64,000 nt of DNA from positions 1-64,000 of the forward strand of contig SLKI01000016.1 in NCBI GenBank assembly GCA_007134695.1, written 5' to 3'. Source of the DNA: Balneolaceae bacterium. Lineage in GTDB: Bacteria > Bacteroidota > Rhodothermia > Balneolales > Balneolaceae. Positions 25,204 to 32,785 of the stretch are shown here, in pieces. Position numbers and translations under genes: made by a program. Position 1 is the first letter of the stretch. Every line of letters begins with the position of its first letter. The notes beneath the pieces were generated by a model. It made no database searches. It was not told the origin of the DNA and saw only the letters and a list, made by a program, of their open reading frames with translations.

Positions 25204-27714
25204 TTACTCGACTGCATCTACATCAACACCAATCCGTATTCCCGAACCGCCTTTCGGTTTGATCGACTCGTACCGGGTAAAGACCACATCCATCAATTTT
25301 TCGATCGCCGAAGCATTAAAACGGGATGGAATTTTAAGGTGTGTTTCCCAGCGGTACTGCCTGTTCACAAACTCAATAACCGACGGGGAAGGGCCAAGGA
25401 CTGAGAGTACTGGAGGATCTTCAGCAGAATCTCCGGATCTGTTTTCATGCAGTTTCGCAGACGATTTGGAATTCAGCTGCCGTACCACCTGCCGAAGAGC
25501 TGCAGTAAACTGCTCGGCAACTCGTCCGGTCATCGGATTAGACCTGCCTCGAAAGTGAAAAACCACCATCCGGGAATAGGGTGGATAGCCCAGTTCACGT
25601 CGTTCATTCAGCTCTGTTTCTGCAAAAGAGGTGTAATCGTGTCCGGCGGCCATTTTTATGGCCCGATGGTCGGGCCGCCAGGTCTGAATATAAACTGTCC
25701 CCTTCTTTCTTCCGCGCCCTGCTCTCCCCGCTACCTGGCTCAGAAGCTGAAATGTTCGTTCCCCAGACCGGAATGAGGGAAACGCCATTTCAGTTTCAGC
25801 ACCAAGGACTCCGACCACAGTCACATCAGGAAAGTCGAGTCCTTTGGAAACCAACTGGGTACCGATCAGAATGTCGGCGCTGCCACTGAGAAACTTTTCG
25901 TAGATCTCCCGATGTGACTCCTTGCCCGCAGTTGTATCCCGGTCCATGCGAAGCAGCCGGGCTTCGGGGTAGAGCTCTTTCAATTGCTGCTCGATCTGCT
26001 GTGTACCGCTTCCTTTTGCAGCCACAGCCCTGGATCCGCATTCGCGGCAGATTCTATCGGCTTTTCGAGAGTACCCGCTGTAGTGGCAGAGCAGGATATC
26101 GCGTGTTCTGTGGTACGTAAGACTTACCGAAGAATCGGGGCTTTGAGGAATATGGCCGCAATCTTCACATTGCAGGTAACTGGCATAACCGCGCCGATTA
26201 TAGAGAAGAATGACCTGTTCGTTTTGCTCCAGCGCCCGGGTGACCGCCTCGTGAAGCTCCACAGCGAGAGGCCCGTACATGGCCGATTTATACTGTTTCA
26301 GATCGAGAATTATCACCTCCGGCATCTCTGCATTTCGTCGGCCGGGAAGCTTTAAAAGTCGATGTTTTCCTTTATATGCTGCATGGAGGGTCCCGAGTGA
26401 CGGAGTTGCAGACCCCATCAGAACCGTTGCCTCTTCGATCAATCCCCGCATGACAGCCACATCGCGGGCATGGTAGCGAGGCGCCGGGTCAAATTGTTTG
26501 TAGGAGGTGTCGTGTTCTTCATCCACGATAATCAGGCCAAGGTTTTGTACCGGTGCAAAGATGGCTGAGCGCGGCCCGATCGCCACCCGTTTTTTTCCTT
26601 TTTTAAGTTTTTCCCAGGTTCCGGCCCGTTCCCTGTCGGAGAGGCGGCTGTGGAGTACGGCTATCCGATCGCCGAAAATCTGATAAAAACGGCGCACGGT
26701 TTGAGGAGTGAGGGCAATTTCGGGAACAAGCACAATTCCGCCCTGTCCCTGTGACAGAGCCTGCTTCAGAGCATGAATATAGATTTCTGTTTTCCCCGAT
26801 CCGGTGACCCCGTGGAGCAGAAAACTGCTGTACATTTGGGAACGAATCGAGGCTTTCACCTCTTCATAGACCTCCTGCTGCTGTTGCGTAAGCTGATTGA
26901 TTTTACTCGGCTCAAACCGGTAATCGGGCTTATTCTCAATTTCAACCGGCTTCTGTTGTGACAGGATAATCCCCTCATCTTCGATTCTTCGTAATGTGTA
27001 ACCGGTCACCAGTGGATCGTCGAGCAAAGCTTTATGGCCGGCAGGCAAACCGATCCGGCGAATTTGTTGCAGGGCTTCGATCCATTTATAGTTTCCGGAC
27101 TCTTCGATCAACCGGTCTATATCCTCCTTATCCACCGCATCGTTCCAGACCCAGGCCTTTTCCGTTTTCTTCCGGACCTTCTGTTTCGGTATCTCCCAGA
27201 CTTCCACAACCCCGCTGCTGATCAACTTCTTTAGTCGGCCGGAATGCGGGTTCTCCCGCCACCGGCGCCGGGCCGATTCCAGGGTCAACTCATCATCCAG
27301 AATCTCTTCGGCCATCTCCCGGAGTTCCACCGGTAATCGATCCAGAGCATCTTCATTCTCAGCCAGCCGCAGCTTCTTCTCCGCGATAAAGTTGAGTCCT
27401 GCAGGCAGAGCAGCCTGGACCACTTCCCCGATAGAACAGTAGTAGAAACGGTGAATCCAGTCTGCCAGTTGAAGCTGATGTTCATCAAGTATCGGCTCGG
27501 TGTCGAGCACCCTCAACACCGGCCGGGTCGGAAACTCCGGATTCCGTTCGTGAACATTGATCACCAGGCCGATTGCGTTTTCTCCCCGCAGCGGAACCCA
27601 GACTCTCATGCCCGGTTTGATCTCTTCCGGGTTGACCTCTCCCGGCCGTTCTATTTTGTAGGTAAAAAGCTTTCGCACAGGAGTGGGGAAAGCGATGTCG
27701 GCATATAGTGACAT
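25204..27714 (-). CDS. priA: Primosomal replication protein N' (PriA helicase)
   Basis: The 836-residue protein has an N-terminal 3'-DNA-binding domain, Walker A LLHGVTGSGKTE (about 290), DEEH box (IIVDEEHDTSYKQ) and the SF2 helicase C-lobe (GTQLVSKGLDFPDV). PriA restarts collapsed replication forks by loading DnaB. The Cys-rich insertion keeps CEDC and CREC, but the two inner pairs seen in E. coli (CPRC and CHHC) read SPDS and CHYS, so one of two zinc sites seems lost. It lies downstream of a 15-bp repeat block and upstream of a weak 3' duplication. Confidence 0.96.
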   Translation of the reverse strand: MSLYADIAFPTPVRKLFTYKIERPGEVNPEEIKPGMRVWVPLRGENAIGLVINVHERNPEFPTRPVLRVLDTEPILDEHQLQLADWIHRFYYCSIGEVVQAALPAGLNFIAEKKLRLAENEDALDRLPVELREMAEEILDDELTLESARRRWRENPHSGRLKKLISSGVVEVWEIPKQKVRKKTEKAWVWNDAVDKEDIDRLIEESGNYKWIEALQQIRRIGLPAGHKALLDDPLVTGYTLRRIEDEGIILSQQKPVEIENKPDYRFEPSKINQLTQQQQEVYEEVKASIRSQMYSSFLLHGVTGSGKTEIYIHALKQALSQGQGGIVLVPEIALTPQTVRRFYQIFGDRIAVLHSRLSDRERAGTWEKLKKGKKRVAIGPRSAIFAPVQNLGLIIVDEEHDTSYKQFDPAPRYHARDVAVMRGLIEEATVLMGSATPSLGTLHAAYKGKHRLLKLPGRRNAEMPEVIILDLKQYKSAMYGPLAVELHEAVTRALEQNEQVILLYNRRGYASYLQCEDCGHIPQSPDSSVSLTYHRTRDILLCHYSGYSRKADRICRECGSRAVAAKGSGTQQIEQQLKELYPEARLLRMDRDTTAGKESHREIYEKFLSGSADILIGTQLVSKGLDFPDVTVVGVLGAETEMAFPSFRSGERTFQLLSQVAGRAGRGRKKGTVYIQTWRPDHRAIKMAAGHDYTSFAETELNERRELGYPPYSRMVVFHFRGRSNPMTGRVAEQFTAALRQVVRQLNSKSSAKLHENRSGDSAEDPPVLSVLGPSPSVIEFVNRQYRWETHLKIPSRFNASAIEKLMDVVFTRYESIKPKGGSGIRIGVDVDAVE

Positions 27715-27760
27715 GATCTGTGTTTCAAATTTTTCTACCCGGTACTGTTCTCAATAGTAC

Positions 27761-27852
27761 GGTTCGGTGTAATACGGATCGGAGCGATACGGATCGGGGC
27801 GTTGGCGGATCGGTGCGATACGAGTCGAGGCGTTGGCGGATCGGTGCGATAC
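27761..27852. repeat. Six degenerate 15-16 bp tandem repeats upstream of priA
   Basis: Units begin at 27761, 27776, 27791, 27807, 27822 and 27838 and follow the pattern GGATCGGTGCGATAC with 16-base variants ending in GTTGGC. Units 4 and 6 are identical. The block lies 47 bases before the priA start codon (in priA orientation it is in the leader or promoter). Confidence 0.85.
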
Positions 27853-27935
27853 GATATGGCCCCGGATTTGGCAGTGCTGCTGCGATTATAGTAGTGCATC
27901 CGGTTCTCTACAACAAGATTCGTTCACCGGCCGCT

Positions 27936-27989
27936 CTGCTCCTCGGCTGCCTGCCGCTCATCTGCCTGCTACTCGGCTGCCTGCCGCTC
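27936..27989 (-). repeat. 30-bp tandem duplication spanning the DUF885 stop codon
   Basis: Blocks 27936-27959 and 27966-27989 match at 23 of 24 positions with a period of 30. The single difference is the stop codon itself: TAG in the upstream (coding) unit, GAG in the downstream one. Confidence 0.92.
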
Positions 27990-29843
27990 GATATAAAGTT
28001 CGATATTCTCTTCCAGCACTTGAAGCGGTACACTTCCTTGCAGGAGCACCGCATCGTGAAAGGTTCGTATGTCGAACTTTTCGCCAAGCTGCTCTTCGGC
28101 CCGGTTGCGTAATTCGCGAATTTTCAGTTCTCCCATTTTATACCCGAGAGCCTGTCCCGGCCAAAAGATATAGCGGTCCACCTCGGTGCGGATATTATGA
28201 AGGGATAATGCGGAATTTTCCGCCATAAAGTCGATCGCTTGCTGACGGCTCCAACCCATGGCATGCATTCCTGTGTCGACGACCAGGCGAAGTGCCCGCC
28301 ACATCTCGTAGCTGAGTCGTCCGAAATTACTGAACGGATCTTCGTAAAATCCAACCTCCAGGCCGAGCCGCTCCGAGTAAAGCGCCCACCCTTCGCCGAA
28401 TGCGGTGAATCCGCTTGTCTGACGGAATCGGGGGAGGTTCTCAATCTCCTGCTGGAGCGCATTCTGCAGATGGTGGCCCGGAACCGCTTCGTGAAAAGAC
28501 AGCGCCTCGACCTCGTAGAGCGGACGGCTCGGTAGATCATAAGTGTTCACATAATAGAAACCCGCCCGGGTACCGTCCGCTGCGCCCCTGCTGTAGTATG
28601 CGGTGGTGGTTCTCGGAGCAAGGTAGTCCGGAATCGGACGAATCCCATAGGGAAGCCGGGGAAGTGTTGCGAATAACCGAGGCAATTCACCGTCCATCCG
28701 CTTGAGGGCCCATGCCGTCTCTTTCATCAGCTCTTCCGGTGATTCGGCATAAAACTGCGGATCGGTACGTAAAAATTCAACAAAAGCGTCGAAATCCTCT
28801 CCAAATCCCTGCTCTTCTACTATCTCCATCATCTCCTCCCGGATTCGCGAAACCTCCTCCAGGCCGGTCTGGTGCACCTCATCTGCTGTAATATCGAGTG
28901 TCGTATGAAGCCGCACCAGATAGTTATAATACTCATCCCCTCCATCCAGTTCTGTAATTCCGATCGAGGGGGATGCGTTCGGAATATACTCGTCGGTTAG
29001 AAATCGGCTCAGCTCTCGATATTCCGGCACAACGATCGACTCCAGCACCTCGACCGCTCTTTCTCGCAGCATCTGCCGGTCATCTTCGGAAATTGTGGAT
29101 GGGAACTCCTCAAACGGCTCATAAAACCTGCTCTCAGTTACTTCGTCTGTGATATGTGCATCGACCGACGCCACGTAATCCTCAAAAACGACCTGGGGTC
29201 GTACCCAGCCGGACTCCAGTCCGGTTTCGAGCCGTTCCAGATAGGCTCTGTTGTAATCACTGAAAGCGGCCAGCCTCGACAGGTAATTTATATAATCGTC
29301 GGTATGGTTGAGCGGAACCCGGTTCGCCAGGTCGGCGAATGTTGCATGATAATCCCACCAGCCGTTGAGTGGCAGCAGATGATCACCCAGTTCATACCCT
29401 TCGACGGACTGGATCAATTGCAGTTCAAATATATCGTAATGGATCTGATCCTCACGATCGAGTTCGCTGCGCGGTATCTCATGAAGCTTCTCGAGAAATG
29501 CCAGATTTTTTTCATAACGCTCTTGCAGTGCTGCCAGGGATGGGTCAGCTAGCCGGTCGTTATATCGGTGAACTCCCTGATTGGTAGCAAAAAGCGGATT
29601 GGCCTCCAGTCTGTACTCCCAGTGTTCGTCAAACAGCTCATACAACCTCGCAGCCGGGTCACCATCAGAAATTAAACTCAGCCCTTCGACCGGCTCAACG
29701 GCTTTCTGGCCAATCGACATTTCGAGTGGATCGCCATCCGTCAAAACCAACGGTGATTCAGCTTGTACGATCTCAATGGAGAGAATCAACAGTGGAATAA
29801 GCAACAATGCAAGTTTTGGAAGAATCGGGATTATTCGGTTCAT
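27969..29843 (-). CDS. DUF885 family secreted metallopeptidase-like protein
   Basis: The 624-residue protein starts with a signal peptide (about residues 1-23) and is collinear with DUF885 proteins, a group of predicted zinc-dependent peptidases. The metal-binding motif is FHEAVPGHHLQ (about residue 455), the HExxxH-type core of the family. The ATG at 29843 is preferred because the 60 residues upstream in frame look noncoding and the signal peptide begins here. Its stop lies inside a 30-bp tandem duplication (27936-27989) whose second copy has a sense codon in the stop position. Confidence 0.9.
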   Translation of the reverse strand: MNRIIPILPKLALLLIPLLILSIEIVQAESPLVLTDGDPLEMSIGQKAVEPVEGLSLISDGDPAARLYELFDEHWEYRLEANPLFATNQGVHRYNDRLADPSLAALQERYEKNLAFLEKLHEIPRSELDREDQIHYDIFELQLIQSVEGYELGDHLLPLNGWWDYHATFADLANRVPLNHTDDYINYLSRLAAFSDYNRAYLERLETGLESGWVRPQVVFEDYVASVDAHITDEVTESRFYEPFEEFPSTISEDDRQMLRERAVEVLESIVVPEYRELSRFLTDEYIPNASPSIGITELDGGDEYYNYLVRLHTTLDITADEVHQTGLEEVSRIREEMMEIVEEQGFGEDFDAFVEFLRTDPQFYAESPEELMKETAWALKRMDGELPRLFATLPRLPYGIRPIPDYLAPRTTTAYYSRGAADGTRAGFYYVNTYDLPSRPLYEVEALSFHEAVPGHHLQNALQQEIENLPRFRQTSGFTAFGEGWALYSERLGLEVGFYEDPFSNFGRLSYEMWRALRLVVDTGMHAMGWSRQQAIDFMAENSALSLHNIRTEVDRYIFWPGQALGYKMGELKIRELRNRAEEQLGEKFDIRTFHDAVLLQGSVPLQVLEENIELYIERQAAE

Positions 29844-30171
29844 ACTCAGATCAGTTTGTAATTGATGGTCAGCCAATTGATTAACAGAGCCTGGCTGTAA
29901 GCCAAATGAGGGACAGCCGGCATCGGAGGAACAGATCCTTCCGAATCGAATGATTCTGACAAACGATCCGTTCATACTGTTATCACACGACCGGAACCTA
30001 ATGAAAAATGTGCTCATCGACACTCATCGTATCATCGGTTTGTGCGCTCATTCGGTCATCTGCCGATTCGATTCAATAGCCAATAACAGCACTTTTTACT
30101 TTCAAACGGGATTTATTATCCTGATGAGGCCTGTTAAATCGGGGGATCACTCATGTTGAAACGGATTACTC
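29844..30171. other. Intergenic region between DUF885 and BCCT genes (328 bp)
   Basis: This gap separates two divergent genes and should hold both promoters. I see no clear -7 TAnnTTTG match or hairpin. Its right end has a 19-bp tandem duplication (30144-30181) that copies the region around the BCCT start codon. Confidence 0.6.
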
Positions 30172-30181
30172 ATGATAAAGC
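30144..30181 (+). repeat. 19-bp tandem duplication at the BCCT gene start
   Basis: Units 30144-30162 and 30163-30181 match at 15 of 19 positions and each contains an ATG (30153 and 30172). The first ATG opens an 11-codon frame (30153-30188) that overlaps the carrier gene out of frame; a GGGGGA stretch lies eight bases before it. Confidence 0.65.
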
Positions 30182-31749
30182 GGTTTAAAGAGTCCTGGAA
30201 AGTGAACCCGGTCGTTTTTTTCACTTCGATCGGTGTTATCTTTCTGTTTATTCTATTCGGCGTCCTCTTTCCCGAGGGTACCGGCCAAATATTCGACAAG
30301 ATCCAGAGTTCCATTGTCGAATATTTCGGCTGGTTCTATATTCTGTCGGTCGCCTTTTTTCTGGTTTTTATCGCGGTCGTCTATTTCAGCCCCTACAGCC
30401 GCGTCAAGCTGGGGCCGGACGATTCGGAGCCGGAATACAGCAAAGCATCCTGGTTTGCGATGCTATTCAGTGCCGGCATGGGGATCGGGCTGGTTTTTTT
30501 CAGTGTAGCCGAACCGATCAGTCACTTTGTCAATCCGCTGGAAGCAGATCCCGAAAGCACCGAAGCGGCCCGGGAAGCGATGCGAATGACCTTTTATCAC
30601 TGGGGGCTGCATGCCTGGGGGATCTACATCGTCGTAGGGATGTCGCTGGCCTACTTTGCTTACCGAAAGAACCTCCCGCTGTCGATCCGATCCGCATTTT
30701 ATCCGCTTCTCGGTAACCGAATCCACGGACCGATTGGTAACCTGGTTGATATACTGGCTATCTTCGGAACCATGTTCGGTGTGGCCACCTCACTCGGGAT
30801 CGGGGTGATGCAGATCAATGCCGGACTAGACTTTTTGATCGGCCTCGAAGTCTCTACCAATACACAGATCCTGCTGATCGCTATCATCACTCTGGCCGCT
30901 ACCGTCTCGGTTGTCCTGGGACTCGACAAAGGTATCAAGAGGCTGAGCAACTTTAATCTTGCACTGGCCCTCATCCTGATTCTTTTTCTGTTTTTGGTCG
31001 GCCCGACCCTTTTTATCCTCAACTCCCTTCCGGAGAACCTCGGACGCTATCTGCAGTCGATCGTGGAAACCACCTTCTGGGTCGATTCCTTTGGCCATGA
31101 AGGGGACTGGCTGGGTGGCTGGACCCTCTTCTACTGGGGCTGGTGGATCGCATGGTCTCCTTTCGTCGGCATGTTTATCGCCCGAATTTCCCGGGGGCGG
31201 ACCATCCGTGAGTTTATCAAAGGAGTTCTGCTGGTTCCCACTGCCTTTACATTTATCTGGCTGACAGTTTTCGGCAATAGCGGTATCTATGTAGAACTAT
31301 TTGGTGCAGGAGGCATAAGCGGCCTTGGCAACGAAGAAATGCTATTCGCTCTGCTCGACGGATTTCCGTTATCGGCCGTCACCAGCCTGATTGCCACGAC
31401 AGTGATTATGACCTTTTTCGTTACCTCTTCGGACTCGGGTTCTCTCGTGATCGATATGCTCGCATCCGGAGGAAATACCAATCCTCCCAAACAACAACGG
31501 GTGTTCTGGGCAGTTTCCGAAGGTGTCGTCGCTGCGGTACTTCTCTACTTTGGCGGGCTTGCCGCCCTGCAGACTGCATCGATCACCACCGGCCTGCCGT
31601 TTGCTGCGGTACTTATCATTATGTGTTTTAGTCTCTGGAAAGCGTTGAGAAAAGAGTATCGTGAAGAAACGACTCGACAGAGGGATGAATACAAAACAAT
31701 TGTAGAGCGTGTAATAAGACGTCGCAACACTGACGAAGATGAATCATAA
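30172..31749 (+). CDS. BCCT family osmolyte transporter (betaine/choline/carnitine)
   Basis: The 525-residue protein has twelve membrane segments and the BCCT signature around residues 320-350, YWGWWIAWSPFVGMFIARIS followed by RGRTIREF. The FSAGMGIGLVFFSVAEP segment of transmembrane helix 3 is also conserved. Its glycine-rich GMGIGL motif is the one seen in sodium-coupled betaine carriers such as BetP. It probably imports glycine betaine or choline with Na+ or H+. The C-terminal tail is short and basic-acidic, without the long osmosensing extension of BetP. A universal stress protein gene follows 38 bases later and is likely cotranscribed. Confidence 0.93.
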   Translation: MIKRFKESWKVNPVVFFTSIGVIFLFILFGVLFPEGTGQIFDKIQSSIVEYFGWFYILSVAFFLVFIAVVYFSPYSRVKLGPDDSEPEYSKASWFAMLFSAGMGIGLVFFSVAEPISHFVNPLEADPESTEAAREAMRMTFYHWGLHAWGIYIVVGMSLAYFAYRKNLPLSIRSAFYPLLGNRIHGPIGNLVDILAIFGTMFGVATSLGIGVMQINAGLDFLIGLEVSTNTQILLIAIITLAATVSVVLGLDKGIKRLSNFNLALALILILFLFLVGPTLFILNSLPENLGRYLQSIVETTFWVDSFGHEGDWLGGWTLFYWGWWIAWSPFVGMFIARISRGRTIREFIKGVLLVPTAFTFIWLTVFGNSGIYVELFGAGGISGLGNEEMLFALLDGFPLSAVTSLIATTVIMTFFVTSSDSGSLVIDMLASGGNTNPPKQQRVFWAVSEGVVAAVLLYFGGLAALQTASITTGLPFAAVLIIMCFSLWKALRKEYREETTRQRDEYKTIVERVIRRRNTDEDES

Positions 31750-31787
31750 GATCGGCGTAATCAAAGAACCTTAAAACAGACAAGACA

Positions 31788-32696
31788 ATGCAGTTAAAAA
31801 ATTGGATGGTCGCTCTTGACCTTACGCAGATGGATCAGTTTCTGCTGGAGTATGTCAATTTCCTGGCCGAACTGCTGGAACCGGAGGAAATCACGTTCCT
31901 GCATATCGTAGAGCAGCAAAACCTGGCGGAGGAGGTTGCCGAACTCTTTCCGGAAGCGGCTGATGCGGATCAATTTCACGAAATGATCCGGGAGGAGATC
32001 TATGAAAAAGTGGAGGAGCAGATCAAGACGGAGTGTGAAACCTCTATCCTGATCGTCTCGGGGAGTCCGACAGACACGATGATCCAGACAATGCAGCAGT
32101 ACCACCCCGATCTGCTTGTGATGGGAAAAAAGAGCGGTTTCGAAGGCAAAGGGATTATCGCCAATAAAATTGTAAAATATGTGCCTGGATCGGTGCTGCT
32201 GGTTCCCGAAACTTCCCGGTTCAACCTTGAGAATATCCTTGTTCCGATCAACTTTAATGAGTATTCCGCCAAGGCTCTTCAATTCACGACCGGAATTTCA
32301 GGGGTATCCGGGGCTTCTCTTACCGCTCAACATGTCTACAACTATCCGACACAGTTTTTCCCTTCTATACCGGCCGAGCAGTTTGAAGAGGAGATGCAGG
32401 AGCCGTTAAAGAAGAAACTGAACAAGTTTAAAAGGAAATACTCACTAAGTGAAGAGATCGACTATATCTTTACGCTGAACAATAGCAAAAAAATACCGGA
32501 TTTGGTATATGATCAGTCGATCCGTCAGAAAAGCGACCTGATTGTCGTCGGAGCCCGAAACAGAAGCACTCTTTCCAATGTATTGATGGATGAGCTGGCA
32601 GACCGCATGATGAATTACAGTTTTGGTATTCCGATTCTGATATACAAAGACAAAAAGGAGTTTAAGGGATTGATTGAATCTCTGATCAGCCGATAG
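31788..32696 (+). CDS. Universal stress protein, tandem UspA domains
   Basis: The 302-residue cytoplasmic protein has two UspA domains (about 5-145 and 150-290). The second ends with IVVGARNRSTLSNVLMDEL, a variant of the G-2x-G-9x-GS/T ATP-binding motif; the first has LLVMGKKSGFEGKG. Its position right after a BCCT carrier suggests osmotic stress duty. Its stop lies in a weak tandem duplication (32682-32722). Confidence 0.88.
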   Translation: MQLKNWMVALDLTQMDQFLLEYVNFLAELLEPEEITFLHIVEQQNLAEEVAELFPEAADADQFHEMIREEIYEKVEEQIKTECETSILIVSGSPTDTMIQTMQQYHPDLLVMGKKSGFEGKGIIANKIVKYVPGSVLLVPETSRFNLENILVPINFNEYSAKALQFTTGISGVSGASLTAQHVYNYPTQFFPSIPAEQFEEEMQEPLKKKLNKFKRKYSLSEEIDYIFTLNNSKKIPDLVYDQSIRQKSDLIVVGARNRSTLSNVLMDELADRMMNYSFGIPILIYKDKKEFKGLIESLISR

Positions 32697-32722
32697 GATC
32701 CTGATAACTCCCGATCCAGATC
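32682..32722 (+). repeat. Possible decayed tandem duplication across the usp stop codon
   Basis: Segments CTGAT-x-CCGAT-x-GATC at 32682-32700 and 32701-32722 share about 15 positions with small gaps. The usp TAG (32694-32696) is in the first. Confidence 0.4.
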
Positions 32723-32785
32723 CATGGCTTTCCTGTGGACCCTCCTCCACTGAACCATGGCTATTCTGGACGCTCCTCCACTGAA
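32722..32785 (-). repeat. Tandem duplication spanning the M1 peptidase stop codon
   Basis: Units 32722-32754 (33 bases, noncoding) and 32755-32785 (31 bases, coding end) are directly adjacent and match at about 28 of 31 positions with a 2-base gap. The TAG at 32761-32763 is in the coding unit; the other unit reads AAG there. Confidence 0.9.

Noticed and set aside
27720-28228. 130-codon plus-strand frames between priA and DUF885.
   Set aside because: They run through the 15-bp repeats and into the antisense of the DUF885 gene, with no ribosome site.
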